From positions 18,044 through 82,043 of the forward strand of contig WBUN01000018.1 of NCBI GenBank assembly GCA_008933705.1: DNA of 64,000 bases. Reading direction: 5' to 3'. Position numbers and translations under genes: made by a program. The notes below the pieces were generated by a model. That model was not told the DNA's origin. It ran no database searches and worked only from the letters and a program-made list of their open reading frames with translations. The DNA comes from Hyphomicrobiaceae bacterium (GTDB taxonomy: Bacteria; Pseudomonadota; Alphaproteobacteria; Rhizobiales; Hyphomicrobiaceae). Shown here one piece after another: positions 28,744 to 39,536 of this stretch. Positions within the stretch are counted from its first letter, which is position 1; each line of letters starts with the position of its first letter.

Positions 28744-29243
28744 CGGCGTGGGCTCGCATCGCTGGTCAGCTCGGGGTGACGATCGCCCTCATGGCGGCGG
28801 TGGCCCAGCTCAGTGACTGGCCACGCTATCACCAGATCGCGGCAAATACCGCGATCATAAGGCTGAGCTTCACGCATGGGTCCAACAGGCAGGCCGAATG
28901 CCGCAGGCGGACGCCCGAGGAGCTGGCAAAACTGCCGCCGAACATGCGCAAGCCGTTGGAGTGCCCGCGCAGGCGCGGTGCGGTATACGTCGAGTTCGAC
29001 CTGGATGGCCAGACGGTCTACCGCGCGTCGCTGCCACCTTCCGGCATTTCGGGCGACGGGCCGGCGCGGGCCTACCAGCGATTTGTCGTGCCCGCCGGAC
29101 CTCATGCCATTGCCATGCGCATGCGTGACACGCCGCGAACCGAAGGCTTCGACTACGTCAAGTCAAGCGACGTCGTTCTCGCCGCCGACGCCAATCTGGT
29201 CATCGACTTCAGCACCGACGCTCAAGGCTTCGTCATTCGCTGA
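28740..29243 (+). CDS. hypothetical membrane-anchored protein, translationally coupled to cytochrome b fusion
   Basis: 167 aa, N-terminal hydrophobic helix; ATGA overlap. Confidence 0.55.
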   Translation: MTAWARIAGQLGVTIALMAAVAQLSDWPRYHQIAANTAIIRLSFTHGSNRQAECRRRTPEELAKLPPNMRKPLECPRRRGAVYVEFDLDGQTVYRASLPPSGISGDGPARAYQRFVVPAGPHAIAMRMRDTPRTEGFDYVKSSDVVLAADANLVIDFSTDAQGFVIR

Positions 29244-29268
29244 CGCAGGCGGGACAAGGGGGTGCGCC

Positions 29269-29670
29269 GTGAAGCTTCTGCACTGGAAGGAAGAGTACAG
29301 CATCGGGATCCAGGGCGTCGATCATGAGCACAGGGAGCTGATCGACCTCATTAACCACCTTCACGAAGAGCTGGATCGGCCGGGTTCGAAGTTGACGGTT
29401 CCCGCCTTCTTTGGAGATCTGCTCAAGGGCATCTCGGCGCACTTCGCGCTCGAGGAAAAGTGCATGCGCGATCACGATTATGACCGGTTGGATCTGCACA
29501 AGAGCGATCACGAGCGCCTGCTGGACGAGCTCCGCGAGATGATGGACGCCTTCGAGCATGCGGAGGACGTGGATCGTGTGGACCTGGCACGGCGTCTGGA
29601 TACTTGGTTCTCGCGGCATTTCAGGACGCATGATGCCGAGCTCCACCGGATGCTCGGGAACTCACACTAA
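29269..29670 (+). CDS. bacteriohemerythrin
   Basis: GTG start; IGIQGVDHEHRELIDLINHLHEEL, HFALEEKCMRDHDYDRLDLHKSDHERLLDEL, HFRTHDAELHRML. Confidence 0.88.
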   Translation: MKLLHWKEEYSIGIQGVDHEHRELIDLINHLHEELDRPGSKLTVPAFFGDLLKGISAHFALEEKCMRDHDYDRLDLHKSDHERLLDELREMMDAFEHAEDVDRVDLARRLDTWFSRHFRTHDAELHRMLGNSH

Positions 29671-29678
29671 AGGAGTTG

Positions 29679-29747
29679 AGCAGGATTCGCGCTTCAGCCG
29701 CACCGTTGCCCGTGGGGCGGCGCAATTCGACCTGAAGCGATCCTGCT
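29679..29747. repeat. imperfect inverted repeat after bacteriohemerythrin
   Basis: agcaggattcgcgcttcag (29679-29697) versus ctgaagcgatcctgct (29732-29747). Confidence 0.5.
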
Positions 29748-29935
29748 TTAGGCTTGCCAGGCACGTTCCCTGGCCGCCGGGCCCAGCCTGACCGGGCCTA
29801 TCCCCCAGGTTTCCGGCCACTGAACCGCGCCAACGGGCTGCGGCAGCATGTGCCATCACGCCTGTGGCGGACCGGCGGAAAGTCTCTTATCCTGATATGT
29901 GAACACGTCTTTTTCTTCTGCTGGAGACTTCCAGC

Positions 29936-30655
29936 ATGGCATCGAAACCGACAGCTGGCGATCTGCAGATCATCACGCGTATTGCGGTCTTCCGGGGGCT
30001 CAAGCCTGAGACGGTCGAGCACATAATTGCGCCTGCTACGGCTATCATGCTGTCTCCGCAGGATTGCCTGTTTCGGCAAGGCGATCCCGCGACGGCGTTT
30101 TTCATAGCGATCAACGGCTGGGTAAAGCTCTATAGGATTACCCAGGCCGGTGAAGAGACGGTGATCCACACGTTGACCAAGGGTGACAGCTTCGCCGAGG
30201 CGGTAGCCTTCACGGGGAGCCGCTATCCGGCCACCGCCGAGGCTGTCAGCGATGCCCGTGTTGTGCGCATCCCGGCCGATCACATCGTCCGCTGCATTCG
30301 CGAGAGCCCCGACATAGCACTGGCCATGATTGCCTCGACGTCTCAGCACCTGCACCACCTCGTGCAGCAGGTCGAGCAGCTCAAGGCCCAGAGCGGCGTG
30401 CAGCGGGTCGCGGAATTTCTTGCCTCGCTGGCTCCGAGCAACCAGGGCCCGTGTGTCATCGCACTGCCCTATGACAAGGTGCTCATCGCGGCGCGGCTCG
30501 GCCTCAAGCCCGAGTCGCTCTCCCGCGCCTTCGCCAAGTTGAGGTCCGTCGGTGTCGTCGTGCACGCCTCCCACGTTGCCGTGAACGACATCGCCAGACT
30601 CCGGCAGCTCGCCGCTGACGATCGTGGCGCAATCCGCGGCGCCTTCCGCTGCTGA
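29936..30655 (+). CDS. Crp/Fnr-family regulator, DNR-like
   Basis: FRGLKPETVEHIIAPAT..., HTH LPYDKVLIAARLGLKPESLSRAFAKL; no N-terminal FNR Cys cluster. Confidence 0.8.
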   Translation: MASKPTAGDLQIITRIAVFRGLKPETVEHIIAPATAIMLSPQDCLFRQGDPATAFFIAINGWVKLYRITQAGEETVIHTLTKGDSFAEAVAFTGSRYPATAEAVSDARVVRIPADHIVRCIRESPDIALAMIASTSQHLHHLVQQVEQLKAQSGVQRVAEFLASLAPSNQGPCVIALPYDKVLIAARLGLKPESLSRAFAKLRSVGVVVHASHVAVNDIARLRQLAADDRGAIRGAFRC

Positions 30656-30763
30656 TCGGCGAGCAGGCTTTCATCGGCAACCGGGCCACGTAGCCGATCT
30701 TGGCAGGCGACGCCGCCAAGCCAGAAGCGGGCACTCGGCTCGCCTCGAAGGCGGGGCGGCGGC

Positions 30764-31537
30764 TTGATTTCGGTCACGTCGCGGCAAGTGTTGTGGAGGT
30801 ACCAAGAAGCGAGACGTGGCCAGGCAAGACCGGCGGTGAAAGGAGGCTCAAGGGTGTCTTCAAGGGTGTCGTCGGAACGGCAGAGCTCAGAAGGCGGTGC
30901 GAGCGTGCGCGAACGCTTGTCCCGACCCGGCCGTGTGCTGCCGTCGCATCGACGCCGCCAACGTGCCGACACGACGTCCGATTTGGTCATCCTGGTCGAC
31001 GAGCAGGATCGAGCGATCGGGACCATGCCAAAGCTCGAGGCTCATCGCGCGGGTCGTTGCCATCGCGCCATCTCCGTGATCGTAAGGGACAGGCGCGGGC
31101 GTCTTCTGCTCCAGCAGCGAGCTCTCGGCAAGTATCACTCCGGGGGTCTCTGGACCAACGCCTGCTGCAGTCACCCCCGACCCGGAGAGAGTGTCGCCGA
31201 CGCCGCTGCGCGAAGGCTTGTGGAAGAGATGGGCATTGCTGCTGCGGTCGAGCCTCTGTTCTCGACGTGCTATCGCGACCGCGTATCGCAGCGGCTTATC
31301 GAGCATGAGTTCGTCCACGTGTTCGGTGGTGTAACCGACCAGACGCCGGATCCGAATGCAGACGAGGTGGCAGATTGGCGATGGCAGTCGCTTGACGAGG
31401 TCGTGAGCGATATCGAGACGCGGCCGCAGCTCTACACCGTCTGGTTCAGGATGTTCCTCCAAAGGTTCGAGGACGATCTGGCCCGATTTGTCGCCGGCCA
31501 CGCTCGCTCATCTTCCGGTGCTTTCTTCAGCCGATAG
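30764..31537 (+). CDS. idi: isopentenyl-diphosphate delta-isomerase type 1 (start uncertain, probably downstream near 30900-30970)
   Basis: DLVILVDEQDRAIGTMPKLEAHRAGRCHRAISVIV, GLWTNACCSHPRPGES, EHEFVHVFGG. Confidence 0.8.
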   Translation: MISVTSRQVLWRYQEARRGQARPAVKGGSRVSSRVSSERQSSEGGASVRERLSRPGRVLPSHRRRQRADTTSDLVILVDEQDRAIGTMPKLEAHRAGRCHRAISVIVRDRRGRLLLQQRALGKYHSGGLWTNACCSHPRPGESVADAAARRLVEEMGIAAAVEPLFSTCYRDRVSQRLIEHEFVHVFGGVTDQTPDPNADEVADWRWQSLDEVVSDIETRPQLYTVWFRMFLQRFEDDLARFVAGHARSSSGAFFSR

Positions 31538-31575
31538 CCGAGAGCTGCATCCCGCGCAGGATCGGGGCAGGGTGT

Positions 31576-32559
31576 TCATGCCTCTTTGGCGGCGGACAGG
31601 GATGCCACCAGCCGACAGGCCAATGCCGCGGCCGCCAGGCGACGGTAGTGGGCGGATGCAATGGTGGTACGCATCGGTTGCACCTGTTTCTGCACGAGCC
31701 GGTCGAGCTGCTGCAGAACCTTCTCATCGACGGGACGGCCGGCGATGGCGTCGGTTCCCGCGAGAAGAAACGGACGGGAATTGGTGCCGGTCAGGCCGAT
31801 GTTCAGCGACTGAATGACGCCATTGGCAGCCGCGAGAGCGACCGCGACACCAGCCAAGGGAAAATCGATGGCGCCGCGCACGCGCACCTTGGCATAGGAT
31901 GATGGTGGCGGGTTCGGCGGCAGCACGACGGCGACAATCAGCTCGTCCGGAGCAAGCGTCAGGTGCGCGCTGCCATCCTCGACGTAGAGATCACCAACGG
32001 GAATGCGCCGGCAGCCGGAGGCGCCGGCGATCTCGACCTCAGCACGAAGCGCCAGGAATGCCGGTGCGAGATCGCCGGCAAAGGCCGCATGGCAGCGGCG
32101 ACCCTGCGGGGCGACGTGACAGGTATCGCCGCCGTGCTTCAGGCAGAAGCCGTTGGCGCGCCGCCACCATTCGCTTTGGTTGTAGTAGATGCAGCGGGTG
32201 TCGAGGCAAAGGTTGCCCCCAACCGTTCCCATCAGGCGATGGCCGGGGCCAGCGATCGCTTCGGCCGCTTCCTTGACGGCACGATAGTTCTGCGAAGTCG
32301 CGGCATCCCGGGTGAGCGCCGCGATGCTTACCATGCTGCCGATGCGGATCCCGTGATCGCTCGCTCGAATTTCGGCCAGCTCCCGGATGCCCGAGAGGTC
32401 GATGAGCAGGCTCGACTTGCCGAGGCCGTGCCGCGCGTTGACGATCAGATCGGTTCCGCCGGCGATGAACCTGCTGCCGGCGTTCTCCTGGCTGGTTGCG
32501 ATCGCGTCGCTCACACTGCGTGGATGGGCAAGCCGGAATTGCGGCAGCAGCGCAGTCAT
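31576..32559 (-). CDS. hcrB: 4-hydroxybenzoyl-CoA reductase beta (FAD) subunit
   Basis: CO-dehydrogenase flavoprotein family with extra Cys loop CLDTRCIYYNQSEWWRRANGFCLKHGGDTCHVAPQGRRCHAAF typical of HcrB. Confidence 0.88.
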   Translation of the reverse strand: MTALLPQFRLAHPRSVSDAIATSQENAGSRFIAGGTDLIVNARHGLGKSSLLIDLSGIRELAEIRASDHGIRIGSMVSIAALTRDAATSQNYRAVKEAAEAIAGPGHRLMGTVGGNLCLDTRCIYYNQSEWWRRANGFCLKHGGDTCHVAPQGRRCHAAFAGDLAPAFLALRAEVEIAGASGCRRIPVGDLYVEDGSAHLTLAPDELIVAVVLPPNPPPSSYAKVRVRGAIDFPLAGVAVALAAANGVIQSLNIGLTGTNSRPFLLAGTDAIAGRPVDEKVLQQLDRLVQKQVQPMRTTIASAHYRRLAAAALACRLVASLSAAKEA

Positions 32560-34886
32560 GACGCAGCCCTCCTGGCGGCCGCGAGCCGCAGACCGCGCCG
32601 GCGCTCGACCAGCGCCTCCACGACGCGATCGGGCGTCACGGGAAGGGCGTTGAGATCGATGCCGATGGCGTTGGCCACGGCGTTGACCAAGGCCGGCGGA
32701 AAGCCTGCGAGCGCGCCCTCGCTTGCCTCCTTGGCGCCGAATGGTCCGTTCGGATCGTTGCTCTCCACGATGTGGACTTCAATGGGCGGGGACTCGGCCG
32801 CGGTCGGCACACGGTATTCGAGCAGGCTCGCGTGCAGCGGCAGCCCATCCGCATATGTCGTTTCCTCGCTCAGCGCCTGGCCCATGCCCATCCATACCGA
32901 GCCCTCGATCTGTCCTTCGACGGCGAGCGGATTGATGGCGTGGCCGCAGTCCAGAGCGGCCCATACCTTGTCGACGGTTACAAGTCCGGTCGCCTCGTCG
33001 ACGGTGACCTCGACGACCTGGGCGGCATAGCTGAAACCCATGGTCGAGCCCACGGCACCGCCGCGGTGCTTGCCGCCTTGCGCTTCGGGCGGGCACGTGA
33101 ACGTTCCTGTCACCGTGATCGGTCCCCGGTTTACAAGTGCTGCTTTCGCAACATCGCAGAACGCAATGCTCGACTGGCCGCCACCCCCGACATGAAACGC
33201 CTCGCCGATGCAGTCGACGTCCTCGGGGGGCACCTCCAGCTTTTGGGCGGCCGCCTCGCAAAGGATTGTCCTGAGCCTCCTGGCGGCGTCGATCGCTGCG
33301 TTGCCGACCATGAACGTGATGCGCGAAGAATAGGCGCCATTGTCCTTGGGGGTTACCGCGCTGTCGCCGGCGATCACACGCACACGATCGAGCGATACGC
33401 CAAGCGTTTCGGCAACGGCGATCGCCACCATCGTCGAGGAGCCCTGGCCGATGTCGGCCGCCCCGGTCAGTGCCGTGACGCCGCCGTCGAAGTCGAGCCG
33501 GACATTGACGACCGCGTGCGGCTCGCCGGTCCAATGGATCGGTTTTGCCGCGCCGCTGACGTAGTGTGAGCAGGCCATGCCGAGGCCTTTGCCCCGCGGC
33601 AGCTTGCCGATGCGGTTGTGCCAATTGCTGGCCGCTTCGACTTTGTCGAGGCATTCTGCAAGACCGTAGCTGTTGACCATGAGGTCGTTCAGCGTGCGCG
33701 TCGGTGCGTGCAGGAGATTGGCGCGGCGGACCGCGAAGGGGTCGAGCAACAGCTCGCGGGCCATGCGGTCCAGGAGGCATTCAAAGGCGTGGCGCGTGTT
33801 GACGCCGCCGTGACCGCGCATCGCACCGCATGGCGGGAGATTGGCATAGACCCGATAACCGTCGTACTTGATGGCTGGAATGTCGTAGAGGCCCTGGAGC
33901 AATGCTCCGGCGTAAAGCAGGGTGACGATGCCGTAGCCGGCGTAGGCGCCGCCACGCTGCACCACATGGAGCTCGCAGGCGGTGATGCGGCCGTCCCGCC
34001 GCATGCCGAGCTTCAGCCTCATGTCGGTCTGAGGTCTGGCGCGATGCGTGAGAAAGTTCTCTTCGCGCGTCAGATGCATCCTCACCTTGCCCGGGGCGAC
34101 ACGGGCGAGAAGCGCCGTGATGATCTCGAAATTCAACACCTCGACGCGCGCACCAAATCCGCCGCCGACGAAGGGCTTCACCACGCGAATGCGCGAAGCG
34201 TCGATCTCAAGACACCGCGCGAGCATCAGGTGCAGGTAGTAGCCGACTTGCGATACGCTCTGCACCGTCAGCCGCCCGGTCAGGGGATCGAAATCGGCGA
34301 GGCAGGCATGGGGCTCGATCTGTGCGTGATTGACCTCGGCGCAGGTGATCGTTGCCTCGCGCACGAGATCGGCTTCGGAGAACCCCCGGTCCACGTCGCC
34401 AAACCCGTGGTGAACCTCTCGCTCGATATTGCCCGGCTTGTTCTCGTGCAGCAGAACGGCGCCGTCTGCGCGGGCGTCCTCCGACGTGTAGTACGCAGGG
34501 AGTGCGCGCACCTCGAGCTCGATGAGGCCGAGCGCCTTCTCGGCGGTCTCCAAATCCGTCGCTGCAACGGCGGCGACGGGTTCGCCGCGATAGCGCACGC
34601 GCCCGCGTGCCAGCGGGTATTCGTTCATGGCAATGGGCAGGACACCGTATGTATGAGGACAATCGTCGCCGGTTATGACGGCCCTGACGCCCTCGAGCGC
34701 GAGCGCCTTCGAGACATCGAGGCGAACGATCTCGCCGTGGCTGACCGGACTGCGAAGAATGCGACCGACAAGGGCATCGGCATGCTCCAGGTCGGCGGTG
34801 TATCGCGCGCGCCCCGTCACCTTATCGATGCCGTCGATCAGCGGGACGCCCTGGCGCCTGGCCTTGCCGTCGAGCTTGATCGTCAT
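32556..34886 (-). CDS. hcrA: 4-hydroxybenzoyl-CoA reductase alpha (molybdenum) subunit
   Basis: Xanthine-oxidase family (KVTGRARYTADLEHADALVGRILRSPVSHGEI, VKPFVGGGFGARVE); start ATG complement 34884-34886. Confidence 0.88.
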   Translation of the reverse strand: MTIKLDGKARRQGVPLIDGIDKVTGRARYTADLEHADALVGRILRSPVSHGEIVRLDVSKALALEGVRAVITGDDCPHTYGVLPIAMNEYPLARGRVRYRGEPVAAVAATDLETAEKALGLIELEVRALPAYYTSEDARADGAVLLHENKPGNIEREVHHGFGDVDRGFSEADLVREATITCAEVNHAQIEPHACLADFDPLTGRLTVQSVSQVGYYLHLMLARCLEIDASRIRVVKPFVGGGFGARVEVLNFEIITALLARVAPGKVRMHLTREENFLTHRARPQTDMRLKLGMRRDGRITACELHVVQRGGAYAGYGIVTLLYAGALLQGLYDIPAIKYDGYRVYANLPPCGAMRGHGGVNTRHAFECLLDRMARELLLDPFAVRRANLLHAPTRTLNDLMVNSYGLAECLDKVEAASNWHNRIGKLPRGKGLGMACSHYVSGAAKPIHWTGEPHAVVNVRLDFDGGVTALTGAADIGQGSSTMVAIAVAETLGVSLDRVRVIAGDSAVTPKDNGAYSSRITFMVGNAAIDAARRLRTILCEAAAQKLEVPPEDVDCIGEAFHVGGGGQSSIAFCDVAKAALVNRGPITVTGTFTCPPEAQGGKHRGGAVGSTMGFSYAAQVVEVTVDEATGLVTVDKVWAALDCGHAINPLAVEGQIEGSVWMGMGQALSEETTYADGLPLHASLLEYRVPTAAESPPIEVHIVESNDPNGPFGAKEASEGALAGFPPALVNAVANAIGIDLNALPVTPDRVVEALVERRRGLRLAAARRAAS

Positions 34887-35374
34887 GACGGCATCTCGGC
34901 GGCCGTCTTCACCGACTCGACGATCTTCACGTAGCCGGTGCAGCGGCAAAGGTTGCCCGACAGGGCTGTGCGGATCTCCCCGTCGGTGGGATTGGGATTG
35001 CGGCGCAGGAGGGCCTCTGCCGCCATGATCATGCCGGGTGTGCAGAAGCCGCATTGCGCACCGAGCTTCTCGTGGAAGGCCTGCTGCAGCCGACTGGGAC
35101 GTCCCTGGCTGAGCAGGCCTTCGACGGTCTCAACCGCGCGCCCTTCGCACCGTACGGCGAGCACCATGCAGGAAGGCACAGCCTCACCGTCGATCAGCAC
35201 GGTGCAAGCCCCGCACTCCCCGCCGTCGCAGCCGGTCTTAACGCCGGTCAGCCGCGCAACCTCGCGCAAATAGTCGACGAGCAATTCATTCTGGCCGACG
35301 GCATCCTCGCGCCAGCGCCCGTTGACTTTCAGCCTGACGAGCCGCTTTGCCGATCGCTCACTCTCAATATGCAT
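34883..35374 (-). CDS. hcrC: 4-hydroxybenzoyl-CoA reductase gamma (2Fe-2S) subunit
   Basis: GCDGGECGACTVLIDGEAVPSC and CGFCTPGMIM...GNLCRCTGYVKI. Confidence 0.88.
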   Translation of the reverse strand: MHIESERSAKRLVRLKVNGRWREDAVGQNELLVDYLREVARLTGVKTGCDGGECGACTVLIDGEAVPSCMVLAVRCEGRAVETVEGLLSQGRPSRLQQAFHEKLGAQCGFCTPGMIMAAEALLRRNPNPTDGEIRTALSGNLCRCTGYVKIVESVKTAAEMPS

Positions 35375-35545
35375 GGGGGGGCCTGTCATATCCGGGCCGG
35401 CGGAAACAGCGTTCGCCGTGCAACGGTGACAGGTGCCCCATCCCGGCAAGGGCCGCCATGATCGAAATCAAGTCAGCCCAGCCGACAAATGGCATGGTCG
35501 ATGGGTGGCCTAACCAAAATCAAGGACGGGGCTTCCACTCGCCCA

Positions 35546-35555
35546 TCAATATTGA
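35546..35555. promoter_or_regulatory. TCAATATTGA palindrome in hcr/CoA-ligase divergent promoter region
   Basis: 10-bp perfect palindrome 28 bp upstream of ATG 35583. Confidence 0.25.
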
Positions 35556-35582
35556 CCATTGAGGCGCGCCGCACATGGGATC

Positions 35583-37178
35583 ATGACCATCCTTCGTGAC
35601 TATAACGCTGCCGTCGATTTCGTGGATCGCAACGTCGCTGAGGGCCGCGCTCTCAAGACCGCGTTCATTGATCCCTCGCGTCACGTCACCTATGGCGAGT
35701 TGCGTGACGCGGCGGCGCGCGTCGGCCCCATGCTGGCCCGCCTCGGCATCGAACCCGAGAACCGTATCGCACTCGTCCTGCTCGATACCGTCGATTTTCC
35801 GATCCTGTTCTGGGGCGCGATACGTGCCGGCATCGTGCCCGTCCTGCTCAATACGCGGCTCACTGCCGACCAGTATCGCTACCTGTTCGACGATTCGCGC
35901 GCGAAGGCCGTCTTCGTTTCGGCTGCGCTCTTGCCGGTGGTGCTCGAGGCCGCGAAGGAGGCAGCCACATTGCGGGTTGTCGTCGTGGTGGGGGGTGGCC
36001 CCGCCAACGTCCCGCGATTCCAATCGCTGCTTGCGGCCGAGAACGAAGGCTCCGTTCCAGCCCGGACATGCGCCGATGAAGTCGCGTACTGGCTGTACTC
36101 CTCAGGCACGACCGGCGCGCCGAAGGGGGTCATGCATGTCCATTCGAGCCCTATGATCCTGTCGCAGCTCGCGGGTCAGGACCGCATCGGCATCTGTGAG
36201 GAGGACGTCGTCTTCTCCGCGGCGAAGCTCTTCTTCTCCTACGGACTCGGCAACGCCATCTTCTGTCCGATGGCGGTGGGAGCAACTTCGGTTCTCTATC
36301 CCGAGCGGCCCACGCCGCGGACGGTGTTCGAAACGCTGCACAGCTACCAGCCGACGATGCTCTACGCGGTGCCGACGCTCTATGCGGCGATTCTCGCCGA
36401 TCCCGAGTGCACGCCACAGAACGGCTCTAGCCGGCTTCGGCTGTGCTTCTCGGCGGGAGAGCCGCTTCCGGCGCACGTCGGGGAGGCCTGGAAGCGCCGG
36501 TTCGATCTCGACATCGTCAACGGGGTCGGCTCGACCGAAATGGGTCACCTCTTCCTGACCAACCTTCCGAATGCGGTCGAGTACGGCACGGCCGGTGTCG
36601 CGGTGAAGGGCTATGATCTCAGGCTGGTCGACGAGGCAGGGCGCGAGGTCGACGACGGCGAGATCGGCGAGCTGCTGGTCCGCGGCCCATCTTCAGCAGC
36701 CGGGTACTGGAACCAGCGCGAAAGGTCGCGCCGCACCTTCGAGGGCGAATGGACCCGCACGGGCGACAAGTACGTGCGGCGGCCGGATGGAGTCTATCTC
36801 TACTGCGGCCGCACCGACGACATGTTCAAGGTGAGCGGCATCTGGGTGTCGCCGTTCGAGGTCGAAGAGGCGCTCGTAGCCCATCCGGACGTTCTTGAAG
36901 CGGCGGTTGTGCCTGCCGAGGACGGCAACGGCCTGACCAAGCCCAAAGCGTATGTCGTGCTGAAGAACAGGAACGGCCTTGGCCCCAATCGGGCCCTTCA
37001 CGATGAGCTCAAGGTCCACGTGAAACGCACGATTGGTGCATGGAAGTACCCTCGCTGGATCGAGTTCGTGGACTCCCTGCCCAAGACCGCAACCGGAAAG
37101 ATCCAGCGCTTCATGCTGCGGAGCAACCCGTCCCCATCGGCGTCTTGCCTGAATGGAGGGGGGGCGGCTGATGATTGA
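35583..37178 (+). CDS. benzoate-CoA ligase family protein (possibly 4-hydroxybenzoate-CoA ligase)
   Basis: [75 protein letters not shown]; divergent from hcrCAB. Confidence 0.85.
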   Translation: MTILRDYNAAVDFVDRNVAEGRALKTAFIDPSRHVTYGELRDAAARVGPMLARLGIEPENRIALVLLDTVDFPILFWGAIRAGIVPVLLNTRLTADQYRYLFDDSRAKAVFVSAALLPVVLEAAKEAATLRVVVVVGGGPANVPRFQSLLAAENEGSVPARTCADEVAYWLYSSGTTGAPKGVMHVHSSPMILSQLAGQDRIGICEEDVVFSAAKLFFSYGLGNAIFCPMAVGATSVLYPERPTPRTVFETLHSYQPTMLYAVPTLYAAILADPECTPQNGSSRLRLCFSAGEPLPAHVGEAWKRRFDLDIVNGVGSTEMGHLFLTNLPNAVEYGTAGVAVKGYDLRLVDEAGREVDDGEIGELLVRGPSSAAGYWNQRERSRRTFEGEWTRTGDKYVRRPDGVYLYCGRTDDMFKVSGIWVSPFEVEEALVAHPDVLEAAVVPAEDGNGLTKPKAYVVLKNRNGLGPNRALHDELKVHVKRTIGAWKYPRWIEFVDSLPKTATGKIQRFMLRSNPSPSASCLNGGGAADD

Positions 37179-38373
37179 GCTTTCACACCTCGACTGGCCG
37201 TTCTTTGCGGAGCAGCATCGGCGCTTTGCTGACGACCTTGTGGAGTGGGCAGGCCGCGAGGTCTCTTCGCGTGTCGATCATGCCGACGTGGATCGCTGCT
37301 GCCGAACCCTGGTGCGCGCTCTCGGAGACGCCGGCTGGCTGAAAGCGGTCGTGCCTGCCGCCCACGGCGGTCTTTCGGAGAAACTGGATGTGCGGACGCT
37401 GTGCCTCGCCCGCGAGATCCTGGCCTGGCACGACAGTCTCGCCGACTTCGCCTTTGCCATGCAGGGCCTCGGCACCGGCTCGATCTCGCTGTTCGGCAGC
37501 GATGAGCTGAAAGCGAAGTACCTGCCGCCGGTGCGTGATGGCCGACACATCGCTGCGTTCGCGCTGTCGGAGGCCGAAGCAGGCTCTGATGTCAGCGCAC
37601 TCGCAACGACGGCGACCAAGGACGGCCCTGCGCACGTGCGCCTCGACGGGGCAAAGACATGGATCTCCAACGGCGGAATTGCCGATCACTATGTCGTGTT
37701 TGCGCGCACCGGTGAAGCGCCTGGCACTAAGGGAATATCGGCATTCGTTGTCGATGCGGATGCGCCGGGGCTGTCGATAGCCCACCGGATCGAGGTGATC
37801 GCTCCACATCCGCTTGCGACGCTGAGCTTCACGGGGTGCCGCGTTCCGCTCGCCAACCGTCTCGGTGCCCCGGGGGAGGGCTTCAAGGTGGCCATGGCGA
37901 CGCTGGATATCTTCCGATCCACCGTCGCCGCGGCCGCATTGGGCTTCGCGCGCCGCGCTCTCGACGAAGCCCTCAACCGCGCGACGACGCGCAATCTGTT
38001 CGGCGCGCCGCTCGCGGACCTGCAATTGACGCAGGCCGCGCTGGCCGACAGCGCCATCGATATCGATGCGGCCGCGCTGCTGGTTTACCGGGCGGCCTGG
38101 TGCAAGGACCGGGGGGCGGCGCGCGTGTCGCGGGAATCGTCGGCGGCGAAGGCATTCGCGACCGAAATGGCGCAACGCGCGATCGATCGGGCGGTGCAGC
38201 TCTTCGGCGGACACGGCGTCCGCGTCGGCGTCAAGGTCGAGGCGCTCTATCGTGAGATCCGAGCGCTGCGCATCTACGAAGGCGCCACCGAAGTGCAGAA
38301 GGTCATCGTTGCCCGAGAGCTGCTGAAGGCGTGCAAGGACAGCAGGCGGCAGACAGCAGGGCGGGCGCCATGA
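37171..38373 (+). CDS. acyl-CoA dehydrogenase
   Basis: [54 protein letters not shown]. Confidence 0.85.
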   Translation: MIELSHLDWPFFAEQHRRFADDLVEWAGREVSSRVDHADVDRCCRTLVRALGDAGWLKAVVPAAHGGLSEKLDVRTLCLAREILAWHDSLADFAFAMQGLGTGSISLFGSDELKAKYLPPVRDGRHIAAFALSEAEAGSDVSALATTATKDGPAHVRLDGAKTWISNGGIADHYVVFARTGEAPGTKGISAFVVDADAPGLSIAHRIEVIAPHPLATLSFTGCRVPLANRLGAPGEGFKVAMATLDIFRSTVAAAALGFARRALDEALNRATTRNLFGAPLADLQLTQAALADSAIDIDAAALLVYRAAWCKDRGAARVSRESSAAKAFATEMAQRAIDRAVQLFGGHGVRVGVKVEALYREIRALRIYEGATEVQKVIVARELLKACKDSRRQTAGRAP

Positions 38374-39536
38374 TTCTTACCGAAGAGCACGAGCGGATTC
38401 GCAAGACGGCACGCGATTTTGCGCGGAACTGGCTGGCCCCGCATTCCGCCGAATGGGATCACAATGCGATCTTTCCCCGCAGTGCGCTGCGTGATCTCGG
38501 GAAGCTCGGCTTCATGGGCCTCACGGTGCCGCCTGAGTGGGATGGGGCGGGGGCCGACTACGTGGCGTGCGCGGTGGCGCTCGAAGAGATCGCGGCCGGA
38601 GACGGTGCGGTATCGACGATCGTGAGCGGCCACAACACGGTCGGATGCATGCCGCTCGTCCAATTCGGCACGCGCGAACAGAAGGAGAAGTTCCTGCGGC
38701 CGATGGCACGGGGCGACATGCTCAGCGCCTTCTGCCTGACGGAGCCGCAGGGGGGCTCCGATGCCGCCGTCATCCGCACGCGCGCCGAGCGGCGAAACAG
38801 CGGCTTCCTCCTCAACGGAACGAAGCAGTTCATCACCTCCGGCAAGAACGCAGACGTCGCGCTCGTCTTTGCCGTCACCGACAGCGCCAAGGGCAAGCAC
38901 GGCATCAGCTGCTTCATCGTCGAGACCATGCGGCCGGGCTATCGCGTCGGCCGGATCGAGAGGAAGATGGGGCAGCATGCGTCCGATACGTGCGAGATCC
39001 ACCTCGAGAACCTCAGCGTCCCGAGGGAGAACCTGCTCGGAGACGAGGGCCAGGGATATCGGATAGCACTTGCGAACCTGGAGGGGGGACGCATCGGCGT
39101 AGGCGCGCAGGCGGTCGGCATGGCCCGCGCAGCGTACGAGATTGCGCTTTCCTACGCCCAGCAACGCAGGAGCTTTGGCAAGACCATCATCGAGCATCAG
39201 GCCGTTGCCTTTCGCCTCGCCGACATGGCGACGCAGCTCGAAGCCGCACGCCAGCTCGTGCTCCACGCCGCAGCCTTGCGCAGCCTGGGTTTGCCGTGCC
39301 TGAAGGAAGCCTCGATGGCGAAGATGTTTGCCACGGAGACGGCTGAGCGGGTCTGCTCGGATGCCATGCAGACCCTGGGTGGCGCCGGCTATATCGCCGA
39401 TTTCGGCGTGGAGCGCATCTGCCGCGCGGTGCGCGCCACCAAGATCTACGAGGGAACCAACGACATCCAGCGTCTCGTCATCGGCCGCGCGCTCGTCCGC
39501 GAGGGGGAGCAAGAAGGATTGCGGCCATGTTCATGA
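38370..39536 (+). CDS. acyl-CoA dehydrogenase
   Basis: [58 protein letters not shown] overlap. Confidence 0.88.
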   Translation: MILTEEHERIRKTARDFARNWLAPHSAEWDHNAIFPRSALRDLGKLGFMGLTVPPEWDGAGADYVACAVALEEIAAGDGAVSTIVSGHNTVGCMPLVQFGTREQKEKFLRPMARGDMLSAFCLTEPQGGSDAAVIRTRAERRNSGFLLNGTKQFITSGKNADVALVFAVTDSAKGKHGISCFIVETMRPGYRVGRIERKMGQHASDTCEIHLENLSVPRENLLGDEGQGYRIALANLEGGRIGVGAQAVGMARAAYEIALSYAQQRRSFGKTIIEHQAVAFRLADMATQLEAARQLVLHAAALRSLGLPCLKEASMAKMFATETAERVCSDAMQTLGGAGYIADFGVERICRAVRATKIYEGTNDIQRLVIGRALVREGEQEGLRPCS

